Shown here in pieces: positions 8,067 to 16,382 of a DNA stretch of 56,574 nt; the stretch's first letter is position 1, and the number at the start of each line of letters is the position of its first letter. Under the pieces are notes generated by a model that was not told the DNA's origin, searched no databases, and worked only from the letters and a program-made list of their open reading frames with translations. The translations under genes and the position numbers were made by a program. The stretch is taken from the NCBI GenBank assembly GCA_004297395.1, contig SCUO01000047.1, positions 1-56,574 on the forward strand, written 5' to 3'. Source of the stretch: Chloroflexota bacterium. GTDB lineage: Bacteria > Chloroflexota > Limnocylindria > Limnocylindrales > CSP1-4.

Positions 8067-8084
8067 AGGACGCGCCCACGGTGC

Positions 8085-8255
8085 TCAATCGGAGCTGGTT
8101 GCGGCGCCCAGGGCCCTGGCGTCCTGGACGGTCACGATTCCGACCAGGTCCTGATCCGCATGGTGCTCGTACACCGTGAACATCCAGGGCCACGGACCCA
8201 GGATGAACCGATAGCCCAGCGCCTGAAACGAATATGGCTGGCCGGCGTCTCCTCG
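8085..8255 (-). pseudogene. C-terminal remnant of an unrecognised protein
   Basis: An open frame without a usable start runs from just after a TGA at 8258-8256 to a TGA at 8087-8085. It encodes a sensible protein-like text including QPYSFQALGYRFILGPWPW and MFTVYEHHADQDLVGIVTVQ, with normal codon use for this genome. No ribosome-binding site or start codon is visible, so this looks like the tail of a gene whose 5' part is lost. I do not recognise the family. If the boundary TGA were a sequencing error the frame could be longer. Confidence 0.35.
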
Positions 8256-8342
8256 TCATCGACGGGCTACTCCGGCTCATCAGGTAACGCCTTGGTGGGC
8301 CGTGCCAAGCCCAAGTGGATGCAGGCGTCTGGGAGGCTTCGC

Positions 8343-8813
8343 ATGAAGCGGATGCTCACGGCGGGATTGACTGCGGCGCTCCTGCTTGCCGCGGTTCCAG
8401 GGTTCGCATCGGCCGGCGGCCCACCGCTTGGATTCGCGGGGGTCTGGACCGCGGTGGACTGCGCCACCTGGTGGGAGGAAACGCCCGACGGGCACGTCGT
8501 CGACTGCGATGTCTGGGGCGACGGGAGCACCATCATTCTCGCCGTCGGTCGCGGCGCGAATCCGCATGTCTTCTTCGCCGATACGTACTCAAGCCTCTGC
8601 GCCGATCAGGGTCTGCCGACATCGTTCAGCGGCGTCGGGCGAGGGACGTACGAGCAGGCGTCGGGAATGTTGTTCATTCACGTGGACACGACCTGCGGGT
8701 CCGTGTCTCAGGGCTGGCTCGACATCGGGTTCTACCGCGATCCGGGCAGCGACACCTTGTGGTCGGACGACGACGGAGACGGCTGGGGCTGGGCACTGAC
8801 GCGCCTTCTGTGA
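8343..8813 (+). CDS. Secreted protein of unknown function
   Basis: The 156-residue protein begins MKRMLTAGLTAALLLAAVPG and has a clear Sec signal peptide cut after about residue 24 (FASAG). The mature part contains four or so Cys residues (WTAVDCATW, VVDCDVW, SSLCADQG, TTCGSV), suggesting disulfides in an exported domain, and ends with an acidic DDDGDGWGWAL stretch. I do not recognise a family. The open frame continues upstream antisense to other genes, but the signal peptide fixes the ATG at 8343. It stands alone, between a gene remnant and the C39-like lipoprotein gene. Confidence 0.7.
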   Translation: MKRMLTAGLTAALLLAAVPGFASAGGPPLGFAGVWTAVDCATWWEETPDGHVVDCDVWGDGSTIILAVGRGANPHVFFADTYSSLCADQGLPTSFSGVGRGTYEQASGMLFIHVDTTCGSVSQGWLDIGFYRDPGSDTLWSDDDGDGWGWALTRLL

Positions 8814-9008
8814 CCCGCGTGGCCCCGAACGAGGGTCCGAGTCCGGCCGCCGACCAGCAGTCCGGGCCGCTGGAGGCGCTGTCCAGGGTCGAGCCGACGA
8901 ACGGAAGGTGACCACCGGCCCGACCAACGCGGCCCGACGGCTGGACCTCGAAGCTAGCTCAGCTCCGAGGCGGCCGTCCGGGAGGCTCATCGGCCGGCCT
9001 GTGGAAGA

Positions 9009-9875
9009 ATGGGCCGCCCGATGCGTCTCTCCTCGATCCGCGCGCAGCTCCTGGGGCTCTGGCTTCCGCTCGCAACATGCCTGCTCGTCGTCGGGTGCGC
9101 CACGGGCGTCCGCGAACCGGGTGACGAGAGCACCGGCAGCCCTGTCGCGGTCGCGTCCGCAGTCCCGATCCCAGGCCCGGATGACGTCGGCGGCGAAGCA
9201 GCACCGGGCGCGGCGGCCACACCGCGGGCGCGGACACCGGCCCCTGCCACGGAATCGCCCTCCCCTGCCCTCCCGACGCCGCCGCCGGAGCCGTTCGCCC
9301 TGGATCTCTACCGCGAGGGCGACTTCATCGGTCAGTACACGTTCGAGTGGTGTGTCGGGGCGAGCGTCCAGATGACCCTCAACATCCTCAGGCCGACGGA
9401 CGACCGGACGCGGGCGACGCAGGAGCGCCTCTGGGAGCGGGCCCGGGACCTCTCGGACAGCCCCTTCGGCGGGGCGAATCCGAACGGTTGGGTGCCGCTC
9501 CTGAACGAGCTCGACATCGGCGAGTGGCGGCTGGTCTCCGTGCCGACGCTCGACGAGGCCGTCCGCGAAGCGGCCAGGGCGATCCGGACGACCGATCGGC
9601 CGGTCAGCCTGGTCATGTGGCGGGGCCGGCATGCCTGGGTCATGACCGGCTTCACCTCGCTCGGCGATCCCGCCGCCACCGACGACTTCGAGGTCACCGG
9701 GGTGAACGTGCTGGACCCGCTCTACCCGCACGGAAGCTCAAGGTGGGGACCTTCGCCGGAGCCGAACAGCCTCCTGACACCGGCCCAGCTCGGCGAGCAG
9801 TTCGTCGCTCGGACCAGCGGCCGGATCGACCTCCGCGTCCCGCCCGGCTACCTGCTCATCGTGCCGGTGAGCTGA
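9009..9875 (+). CDS. Lipoprotein with a peptidase C39-like (papain-fold) domain
   Basis: The 288-residue product has a signal peptide ending in LLVVGC (Cys30), a clear lipobox. A Pro/Ala/Thr-rich linker (31-95) spans the wall. The C-terminal domain has the C39-like layout: Cys115 in FEWCVGASVQM, His208 in GRHAWVMTGF and Asp236 in NVLDPLYP, so a thiol peptidase or related hydrolase is likely, acting outside the membrane. A second ATG at 9021 gives a more typical signal peptide n-region (MRLSSIR) and may be the true start. A related C39-like domain occurs in the cell-wall protein at 45053-46765, suggesting two exported enzymes of one family in this region. Confidence 0.75.
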   Translation: MGRPMRLSSIRAQLLGLWLPLATCLLVVGCATGVREPGDESTGSPVAVASAVPIPGPDDVGGEAAPGAAATPRARTPAPATESPSPALPTPPPEPFALDLYREGDFIGQYTFEWCVGASVQMTLNILRPTDDRTRATQERLWERARDLSDSPFGGANPNGWVPLLNELDIGEWRLVSVPTLDEAVREAARAIRTTDRPVSLVMWRGRHAWVMTGFTSLGDPAATDDFEVTGVNVLDPLYPHGSSRWGPSPEPNSLLTPAQLGEQFVARTSGRIDLRVPPGYLLIVPVS

Positions 9876-9918
9876 CGTCGGACATCGAGGCTGCCACGGC
9901 CTCGACCGGGCTCCAGGG

Positions 9919-10083
9919 TCAGGAGGCGGGGCGGTCGGTGACGGGGGTGATCTCCGCGGTGCAGCGATTGGCTCCGGGGCGCAGGAACGCCTGGAGGCTC
10001 GCGGCGTCGTCGGTCTCGACGACGAGGAAGGTGGTGTGCTCCGGGCATCCTACGAAACTCGCGGCCGCATGACCTGCCAGCTC
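9919..10083 (-). pseudogene. Remnant of a DUF3303-like small protein
   Basis: A start-less frame just downstream of the reductase gene ends at TGA 9921-9919. It encodes FVGCPEHTTFLVVETDD, then ASLQAFLRPGANRCTAEITPV, which resembles the second half of DUF3303/ferredoxin-fold single-domain proteins. The open frame runs on into the neighbouring gene, but there is no ATG, GTG or TTG with a ribosome-binding site. It appears to be a truncated gene left behind; function is unknown. Confidence 0.38.
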
Positions 10084-10084
10084 G

Positions 10085-10732
10085 CTATCGCGCCGCGCGG
10101 GTGAATGTCAGGTGGGTCACCCCGCTGGGCGCGGAGGTCGCCTCGATCACGTAGTCCTGCTCGAGGCCCTCGAGTCCGTCCCACAGGCGCACGCCTCGGC
10201 CGAGCAGGATCGGGACCACCGTGATGTGCATGTGGTCGATGAGCCGGGCCGCGACGAACCCGCGGATCGTCGAGGCACCCCCGCCGATGCGCACATCCCG
10301 GCCGCCGGCGGCCTCTCGGGCCGTCGCCAGCGCCTCGACCGGGGACGCTTCAAGGAAGTAGAAGGTCGTACCGCCCTCCATGTCGAGCGGCGGTCTGAGG
10401 TGATGGGTGAGGACGAATACCGGCGTGTGGAACGGCGGGTTGGGACCCCACCAGCCCGTCCACTCGGGGTCCTCGTGCCAGCCGGGCGGCCCGAACTTGT
10501 TGGCACCCATGATCTCGGCACCGACGCCCGAATCGTGGAGCCGCAGCAAGGCATCGTCGATGCCGCCGCTGCCACCCGGCTGGCCGACCATCTCGTGCCA
10601 CCAGCGGGTCTCGAACATCCACTCGTGGAGCCGCTCGCCGGCGTGGCCGAACGGCGCCTCGAGGCTCTGGGGTTCGCCGGTCCCGAATCCGTCGAGCGAG
10701 ACGGAGAAGAACTGGACGCGGACGAGCGACAT
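10085..10732 (-). CDS. RibD C-terminal/dihydrofolate-reductase-like family protein
   Basis: The 215-residue protein starts MSLVRVQFFSVSLDGFGTG, the typical first strand and loop of DHFR-like reductases, and has EIMGANKFGPPG, DVRIGGGASTIRGF (NADPH-binding loop) and the closing strand HITVVPILLGRGVRLW. Family members use NADPH to reduce pterin-, riboflavin-precursor- or other carbonyl/imine substrates, but stand-alone copies are mostly uncharacterised. AAGGAG lies nine bases before the ATG. It follows a paralogue at 10796-11404 on the same strand with a 63-bp gap, probably one transcript. Confidence 0.85.
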   Translation of the reverse strand: MSLVRVQFFSVSLDGFGTGEPQSLEAPFGHAGERLHEWMFETRWWHEMVGQPGGSGGIDDALLRLHDSGVGAEIMGANKFGPPGWHEDPEWTGWWGPNPPFHTPVFVLTHHLRPPLDMEGGTTFYFLEASPVEALATAREAAGGRDVRIGGGASTIRGFVAARLIDHMHITVVPILLGRGVRLWDGLEGLEQDYVIEATSAPSGVTHLTFTRAAR

Positions 10733-10795
10733 GGCTCGAGCTCCTTCCTTGACGGGAGATCAGATCTGGCCGCGAACAGGCTGGTTGCCGCAGAG

Positions 10796-11404
10796 CTACT
10801 CCCCGGCGTCGCCGAAGGTCGCCCGGCCGGCCGGCCGGTAGGTCAGGAGCATCACGCCCGACGACAGCGATCGCGACTCGACCAGCTCCAGGTTGTGGGT
10901 CTGGCCCCGCTCCGGGAAGAGCCGCAGCCCGTCGCCGACGACCACCGGATAGAGGCGCAGGTTGAGCTCGTCCACGAGGTCGCGCTCGAGCAGCCACCGG
11001 AGCAGCACGCCGCTGCCATGGACCTGGAGCTCCCGCCCGGGCCTGGCCCTGAGCTCGCGGATCGCCGCCTCGATGTCGCCCGTGATGACGTGGGTGTTCT
11101 GCCAGGCCGGGTCCTTGAGCGTCGTGGATGGAACGTACTTGGGCAGGACGTTGATGCCGTGGGACACCGGGTCGCCGCTGTCGTGGAGGGGCCAGTAGGG
11201 CTCCCAGATCTGCCAGGTCTTGCGCCCCAGCAGGAACGCATCGGCGCGCTCGAACCAGGCGGTGAGCCAGCCCCAACCGTCAGGGTCGGCGTAGGCCGCG
11301 GTCCAGCCGCCGCGATCGAAGCTGCCGCGCTCGTCCTCCTCGCGGCCTCCGGGGCCCTGGTAGACACCGTCGAGGGTGACCATCATCGATGCCGTCAGCT
11401 TCAT
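10796..11404 (-). CDS. RibD C-terminal/dihydrofolate-reductase-like family protein (second copy)
   Basis: The 202-residue protein begins MKLTASMMVTLDGVYQGPGG and carries the family features AFLLGRKTWQIWEPYW, ELQVHGSGVLLRWLL (the NADPH-binding loop) and NLRLYPVVVGDGLRLFP. AAGGAG with an eight-base spacer precedes the ATG at 11404; an upstream extension of the frame to 11509 lacks any family similarity. It is the first of two adjacent DHFR-like genes. The two are clearly divergent, so the pair is either an old duplication or two independent members. No substrate can be inferred. Confidence 0.85.
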   Translation of the reverse strand: MKLTASMMVTLDGVYQGPGGREEDERGSFDRGGWTAAYADPDGWGWLTAWFERADAFLLGRKTWQIWEPYWPLHDSGDPVSHGINVLPKYVPSTTLKDPAWQNTHVITGDIEAAIRELRARPGRELQVHGSGVLLRWLLERDLVDELNLRLYPVVVGDGLRLFPERGQTHNLELVESRSLSSGVMLLTYRPAGRATFGDAGE

Positions 11405-11550
11405 GATCGACGCTCCTTCGTGTCGGGCTCGTTGACGGGTAGACGATTCGGCCACCCGCGATTCATCGGTCCGGGTGTGGCAGCGCGTGTTCCGGCGATG
11501 CGCGGACACCCGGCGTGGCGCCGCATGGCACGCGTACGATGCCGCACACC

Positions 11551-12594
11551 GTGAGCGAACCGACGGCCAATCCGTACCCAGCGGGCGCGGTGAGTCGATT
11601 CGTCGCCTGGGTTGATGGGTTGCCGTGGCACGGCTGGTGGGTCTACCCGGGCATTGTCGCCGTCCTCTTCCTGTGGGGGCACGGCGTCCTTTGGGCGTCG
11701 GGGGTGCTTCCCTTCGGCGCCATCGACCCGCTCATCGCGGTCGGCGTCGCCTACGGCCCCTTCACCCTGGCCGCGCTCGCCTACCTCAACGGGGTCGCCG
11801 CGCGGGCGATCGCCGCCTTCTGGCCGGCAACCGGCTGGCCGGAGGCGGAGCGCGCGGCCTGGACGTATCGCTTCGTGACGACGCCCGGCGGCTACGGCTG
11901 GTGGTGCCTGGTCTTCGGGGTCGTCGTCGCGATCGGCGCGTATGTCGGGGCCCCGCCGTCCCTCCCCGAGGCCCGCGACGCCAACCGGGCGCTGATTCCC
12001 ATCGCCTATCTGCCGACCCTGCTGATGGGCTATTCGATGCTACCGGCCGCCCTCGTCCACGCCTGGCGCCAGCTGCGCCTGGTGGCCCGGATCCACCGCG
12101 AGGCCCGCGCGATCGACCCGTTCGACCGGGGCCCGGTCTACGCGTTCTCCCGCCTCACTGCCCAGGCCGGGCTCGTATTCCTGGTCGTGGCGTATTACTC
12201 GCTGACGGTCAACGGCTCGTTCCAGGCTGGGAACCTCGTCTCGCTCGCCTCGATCGGGCTGGCGATCGTGCTGGGCGTGGCCTGCTTCGTCGTGCCGCTG
12301 TGGGGCATCCACGGTCGCCTCGGCGACGAGAAGGAACGGCTCCAGCGCGAGGTCGAGGCCCGCATCAGCCGCCTCGGCGCCGAGATGTACGCGCGCATCG
12401 ATGCGGGCCAGTTCGAGGCGACGAAGACCATCACCGACACCCTCGCCGGGACGGTGACGCTGCGCGAGCGGATCTCCCGGCTGCCAACCTGGCCGTGGCC
12501 GCCGCAGGTGGTCAGCGGCTTCATCTCGGCGTTGCTGTTGCCGGTCATCGTCTTCCTCGTCACCCGCGTCCTCTCGTCCCAGATCGGTGACTGA
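11551..12594 (+). CDS. Multi-pass membrane protein of unknown function
   Basis: About 347 residues. Roughly seven hydrophobic helices are visible (for example YPGIVAVLFLWGHGVLWASG, PFTLAALAYLNGVAARAIAA, AGLVFLVVAYYSLTV, LASIGLAIVLGVACFVVPLW), then a charged helical stretch DEKERLQREVEARISRLG that looks like a short coiled coil, and a last membrane segment near the C-terminus. I recognise no family. An ATG at 11539 is also in frame, but it overlaps TACGAT, a likely -10 box (11535-11540); the GTG at 11551 is therefore preferred. Signalling or scaffolding is possible but unsupported. Confidence 0.65.
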   Translation: MSEPTANPYPAGAVSRFVAWVDGLPWHGWWVYPGIVAVLFLWGHGVLWASGVLPFGAIDPLIAVGVAYGPFTLAALAYLNGVAARAIAAFWPATGWPEAERAAWTYRFVTTPGGYGWWCLVFGVVVAIGAYVGAPPSLPEARDANRALIPIAYLPTLLMGYSMLPAALVHAWRQLRLVARIHREARAIDPFDRGPVYAFSRLTAQAGLVFLVVAYYSLTVNGSFQAGNLVSLASIGLAIVLGVACFVVPLWGIHGRLGDEKERLQREVEARISRLGAEMYARIDAGQFEATKTITDTLAGTVTLRERISRLPTWPWPPQVVSGFISALLLPVIVFLVTRVLSSQIGD

Positions 12595-12659
12595 CGGCAG
12601 ATCAGGCCGAGGTCTACGTGGCTCAGAGTCGGCGAGCAGCGTGACTCATCGAGTCGGAT

Positions 12660-12735
12660 ACAGCCACGCTCCGCACTGGGCCGGAATCGACGGACTTCGG
12701 GCTCGGCCACGCACGGACGGCTCGATTCTGATGCG
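12660..12735 (+). repeat. Dispersed intergenic repeat, copy 1
   Basis: Begins ACAGCCACGCTCCGC and ends TCGATTCTGATGCG. The core from CCACGCT to CTGATGCG is 72 bp. Copy 2 (13933-14006) has the same first 15 bases and a near-identical end 70 bp from the CCACGCT; copy 3 (52069-52154, inverted) also has a 72-bp core. A gap-free hand alignment of copies 1 and 3 gives about 46 of 72 identical bases, strongest at both ends. It sits in the 174-bp gap 12595-12768. Confidence 0.55.
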
Positions 12736-12768
12736 TGTGCGCCATTCTCGCGCCACCCAGGTGCCGGG

Positions 12769-13725
12769 TCACTCGAGGAGGTAGCGGGCGACCTCGTTGA
12801 TGAGCGGCTCGCCCCTCGCGAAGCGGCGGACCTGGTCGCCGGCGAGCTCGAACGCGCGTCTCGTGCTGTCCGGTGATTCGCCGGCCATGTGCGGGCTGAC
12901 GAGGACGTTCGGCAGGTCCCACAGCGGGTGGTCAGCGGGGAGGGGCTCGATCTCGTGCACGTCGAGGGCCGCCCGCAGCCGGCCAGCTCGGAGCTCCTCG
13001 AGGAGCGCGTCGCCCACGACCGTCCGACCTCGACCGGCGTTGACCACGAGCGCGCCGTCGGGCAGAAGGCCGAGGCGTCGGGCGTCCAGGATCCCCCGCG
13101 TCTCGGAGGTCAGCGGCAGGATGTTGACGAGGATCGCGGCCTCCCGGAGCACGTCGTCGAGCTCATCGAGTCCGCGCGCGCCGGTGCGCGCCGTTCTCGC
13201 CACGCCGACGACGTCGACGCCGAACGGTCGAAGTCGGTCGGCGATCGCCGTCCCGATCGAGCCCATGCCCAGGATCACCACCCGCCGGCCGGCCAGCTCG
13301 GGCGGCTCGATCTCGTCCCACTCGCGCCTGGTCTGTGCGTCGCGAGCCCGCACGAGCCCTCGCTGCATCGCCAGGATCGCGCCAACCACCCACTCCGCCA
13401 GGGGCGCGTCGTAGACGCCGCGGGCATTGCAGACGATGACGTGCTCGGGCACGCGCCCGATCAGCCAATCGACGCCGGCGCTCAGGGTCTGGATGACGCG
13501 CAGCCGGCTCGGCGGCCCGGCGAGGATCTCGAGCAGCGGCTTCCGGATGCGCTGGAGTGGCACGACGAGGTCGACTTCTGTGAGATCCGGGAGCGGCGCC
13601 GGGTCGGGCGCCACCAGCCGGACCTCGACGTTCGCCGGCAGCGCGCCCATGTGGGCCCGCTCGGGCAGGTCGGGCAGGCACACGACGACGGTGGTGGGAG
13701 GTGCGGGAGCGGGGTTGTTGGTCAT
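12769..13725 (-). CDS. D-isomer-specific 2-hydroxyacid dehydrogenase
   Basis: The 318-residue protein has the two-domain NAD(P)-dependent D-2-hydroxyacid dehydrogenase layout: Rossmann motif GMGSIG at 153-158, then the catalytic Arg in NAGRGR (Arg232), Glu in DVHEIEPLP (Glu260) and His in SPHMAG (His279). Residue order and spacing match active enzymes, which interconvert a 2-oxoacid and a D-hydroxyacid. PLQRIRKPLLE and VIQTLSAGVDW belong to the substrate domain. The substrate (glyoxylate, hydroxypyruvate or other) cannot be told. The gene is flanked on both sides by copies of the intergenic repeat. Confidence 0.88.
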   Translation of the reverse strand: MTNNPAPAPPTTVVVCLPDLPERAHMGALPANVEVRLVAPDPAPLPDLTEVDLVVPLQRIRKPLLEILAGPPSRLRVIQTLSAGVDWLIGRVPEHVIVCNARGVYDAPLAEWVVGAILAMQRGLVRARDAQTRREWDEIEPPELAGRRVVILGMGSIGTAIADRLRPFGVDVVGVARTARTGARGLDELDDVLREAAILVNILPLTSETRGILDARRLGLLPDGALVVNAGRGRTVVGDALLEELRAGRLRAALDVHEIEPLPADHPLWDLPNVLVSPHMAGESPDSTRRAFELAGDQVRRFARGEPLINEVARYLLE

Positions 13726-14050
13726 GTCGGCCCGACGATACCCGCCTCGAGCTCGGCCGGTGATCCTCCGGGCTCAGCGATCGCGGATCTCGATAGGCCT
13801 GAGCGACAGGTAATCGGCCACCGTGGGCGTCATGGTTCACGAGGCGCCCCGTCGGTCCGGGGCCATGAGACGCACCCGTCGCGCTCCCGACCCGCCGCGA
13901 CGCTCTGATGCGCTTGGATCATCGCTCGGCGCACAGCCACGCTCCGCCGACCCCTCGATCCGTCGGGATTGGTGCTGGGCCACGGTCGAGACTCGAATCT
14001 GATGCGCCTACTGCATCAGCGGTGCGCGCCAGCCGCCGCACTCTCCGCGC
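13726..14050. other. Intergenic region (325 bp)
   Basis: Non-coding as far as I can see. It contains repeat copy 2 and an additional CTGATGCG at 13905-13912. A perfect 7-bp hairpin, CTGATGC-GCCTACT-GCATCAG, spans 13999-14019 at the end of the repeat copy. It separates the dehydrogenase start from the end of the TetM-like gene. Confidence 0.6.
13933..14006 (+). repeat. Dispersed intergenic repeat, copy 2
   Basis: Direct orientation relative to copy 1. It shares ACAGCCACGCTCCGC exactly, a middle GGGCCACG against GGCCACGC, and the end ACTCGAATCTGATGCG. The core is 70 bp, two bases shorter than the other copies. Confidence 0.55.
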
Positions 14051-16063
14051 CTACCCGCGTTTCGCCAACCATCCCAGCCAGGCGTCGCGGTCGAGCGGAC
14101 TGGGGCCGGTGCGGGCGCGTGTCGGCGGGTTCTCCCCGATCGGCTGGTGGCCGCCAGGGCGCCACTCGAGGATGCCCTCCCCCATCGACAGGCCCGGCAG
14201 CTGGTGCTGGAGCGACCGGACCCGGTCGACCGGCAGGACCGCCGAGGCACGGGTCAGGCCGTTCGCCGAGAACTGCCCCGTGACTCGACCGCCGAGCCGA
14301 CCGAGGGTTCCCAGGACGCCCTGCGCGGTCGAGGCCGGGATCTCGAGCGAGAGATCCGCGAGCGGCTCGCAGACCCACGTGCCGGCGCGCTTCAGGGCCT
14401 CGGCCAGCACGAGCTGGGTCAGGCGCCGGTAGTCGGCCGCGCTCGTGATCGGTGCGACATAGCCGCAGTCGGTCATCGTTACCCGGCAGTCCATGACCTG
14501 CCAGCCGGCGAGTCCTTCGGCGAGCGCTTCGTGGACGTAGGCCTCGATCTGGTCGGTGAAGACCTCGGGCGTCCTGAAGAGGTAGAGCGGGACGTAGCGA
14601 GGCTCGACGTCTGCCCGGAACTCGACCCCCGAACCCGGTGGTCCGGGCTCGATCCGGAGGGCCAGCGTTGCCGGGAACGGGTTCGTGCTGAACGGCGAGC
14701 TGCGGCCGGTGATGTTCGACTTCGTCTTGGCCCGGATGATCTCCTCGGCCTCGCCGACGCGACCCGGGCGCTCGATGCACACGGTCGTCGTCTCGCGGAA
14801 GTCGGCGGCGATGCCGTAGTCGCGCTCGAGCGTCGCCTGGATGACCTCCTTCTGGACCTCGCCGTACAGGGACACCGCGATCTCGTGGCGGTGGTCGTCC
14901 TGGCGGACGTCGATGAGCGGGTCCTGCTCGGCGAGCTGGCCAAGGGCCGCCCGGAGGCTCCCGCCCTCCTCGGGCCGGAGCGGGAACACGACGGCCTCGA
15001 GCGCGGGCCGTGGGAAGCGGGCAGAGACCTCCTCGCCCGGTGGTGGCCGGCCGATCGCGTCGCCGACGCGGACCGCACCCAGGCCGCGGACCGCGGCCAT
15101 CTCGCCGGCCCCGAGCGTGTCCCGACGCGGTGCGCCAGCCGGGGCGAAGACCTTGATCGAGGTCGGCTTGGCCTCCTCCCCTCCCCCGACCTCCACCCGC
15201 TGCCGGGGGCGGAGCATGCCGTCGAACAGGCGCACGTAGGCGACACGCTCACCGGCGGGCGTTCGCTCGATCTTGAACACGCGGCCCGAGACGGGCGCTT
15301 CGGGGTCGCCGTTGCCGCCGGCCAGGAGCTCGGCGATGCCGGCCAGGAGCTCCGGGATGCCGACGCCCATCGCGGCTGACCCGAAGTACACGGGGTGGAC
15401 CCAGCCCTGCCTCGTCTGCGCCCCGAGCTGCTCGCGGATCCGGACGGGCGACATCGCGGCCTCGTCCCGGACGAATGCCCGCAGGATCGCCTCGTCCCGC
15501 TCGGCGAGGACCTCGGCGACGGTCGAGCGGTGGGCCTCGTCCTCCGGCACGAAGGCGACGAACGACGCCTCCCGTCGGCCGGCGCCGCCTACGGTGCCCA
15601 TCGGCACGACCGCCGGGGTCAGCCGCCTCGCCAGCTCCCGCACTGCCTTCGCGGGGTCCGCCCCGGCCCGGTCGATCTTGTTGACGAAGATCAGGGTCGG
15701 AACGTGGAGCCGCTGGAGGGCCCGGAAGAGGAGCGGCGTCTGGGGCTGGATGCCCTCGACCGCCGAGACCACGAGGACGGCACCGTCGAGGACGCCGAGG
15801 ACGCGCTCGACCTCGGCGATGAAGTCGGGGTGACCGGGCGTGTCGACGAGGTTGACCGCCAGGTCGCCGACCAGGAACGTGGCGACCGCGGAGCGGATCG
15901 TGATCCCGCGCTCGCGCTCGAGCTCGAGGGAGTCGGTCTGGGTGGTGCCGGCGTCGACGGAGCCGACGTGATCGATCGCGCCGGCGGTGAAGAGGAGCCG
16001 CTCGCTGAGGGTTGTCTTACCGGCGTCGACGTGGGCGAGAATGCCGAGGTTGAGGGTGCGCAT
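14051..16063 (-). CDS. TetM/OtrA-like ribosomal protection GTPase (EF-G paralogue)
   Basis: The 670-residue protein begins MRTLNLGILAHVDAGKTTLS with the P-loop at 10-17, then RGITIR (switch I), DTPGH at 74-78 and NKID at 128-131. GSVDAGTTQTDSLELERERG is the segment that separates Tet-type ribosome-protection factors from true EF-G. Domain IV ends in MTDCGYVAPITSAADYRRL, where TetM has its YSPVST loop that reaches the drug site. The C-terminus is about 30 residues longer than TetM. Such proteins dislodge tetracycline from the 30S subunit or act as housekeeping paralogues; resistance is not proven by sequence. A palindrome lies 22 bp upstream of the ATG. Confidence 0.8.
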   Translation of the reverse strand: MRTLNLGILAHVDAGKTTLSERLLFTAGAIDHVGSVDAGTTQTDSLELERERGITIRSAVATFLVGDLAVNLVDTPGHPDFIAEVERVLGVLDGAVLVVSAVEGIQPQTPLLFRALQRLHVPTLIFVNKIDRAGADPAKAVRELARRLTPAVVPMGTVGGAGRREASFVAFVPEDEAHRSTVAEVLAERDEAILRAFVRDEAAMSPVRIREQLGAQTRQGWVHPVYFGSAAMGVGIPELLAGIAELLAGGNGDPEAPVSGRVFKIERTPAGERVAYVRLFDGMLRPRQRVEVGGGEEAKPTSIKVFAPAGAPRRDTLGAGEMAAVRGLGAVRVGDAIGRPPPGEEVSARFPRPALEAVVFPLRPEEGGSLRAALGQLAEQDPLIDVRQDDHRHEIAVSLYGEVQKEVIQATLERDYGIAADFRETTTVCIERPGRVGEAEEIIRAKTKSNITGRSSPFSTNPFPATLALRIEPGPPGSGVEFRADVEPRYVPLYLFRTPEVFTDQIEAYVHEALAEGLAGWQVMDCRVTMTDCGYVAPITSAADYRRLTQLVLAEALKRAGTWVCEPLADLSLEIPASTAQGVLGTLGRLGGRVTGQFSANGLTRASAVLPVDRVRSLQHQLPGLSMGEGILEWRPGGHQPIGENPPTRARTGPSPLDRDAWLGWLAKRG

Positions 16064-16382
16064 GGGACCTCATGTCTCCCAGGGAGGTGATCACCTTCTG
16101 GCTGGACACGGGTGCTCCCATCTCGCTCCTTTCTCGTGCTTCGAGCGCCGCTACCGTGTCAGCCTCGCATGCGCGTCAAGGCCGTGGGTGCCGGACTGCC
16201 GTGGCGGCCCGCCCGAGGCGGCCGCGAAGCGGCGTTTTCCCGCGACGAGCTGGGTGACCGTGAATCGCGGATGCAAGGGAATGCGTGATCCGCCGTGGGC
16301 GGCCACGACGTACACCCGAATACAGTGGCCAGGCGGCCCCTCGAGGGTCGGACGAGCGTGCCACGGCGGAGGAGGTTTCCCG
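16064..16382. other. Divergent intergenic region (319 bp)
   Basis: Lies between the divergent TetM-like and CHRD genes and should hold both promoters. Apart from overlapping palindromes at 16076-16096 and a GGAGGAGG ribosome-binding site for the CHRD gene just before 16383, I see no coding signal. Confidence 0.6.
16076..16096. promoter_or_regulatory. Overlapping palindromes upstream of the TetM-like gene
   Basis: CTCCCAGGGAG (16076-16086) overlaps the perfect 12-bp palindrome AGGTGATCACCT (16085-16096). The pair starts 13 bases and ends 33 bases upstream of the TetM-like ATG. It could be a regulator operator or a leader hairpin controlling expression. Confidence 0.35.

Noticed and set aside
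13905..13912. Additional CTGATGCG as a possible fourth repeat copy
   Set aside because: The 64 bases upstream do not match the repeat core beyond this octamer.
16085..16100. Resemblance of the TGATCACCTCC stretch (minus strand) to the 3' end of 16S rRNA
   Set aside because: Only about ten bases match and no other 16S sequence is present; it is explained by the palindrome AGGTGATCACCT.
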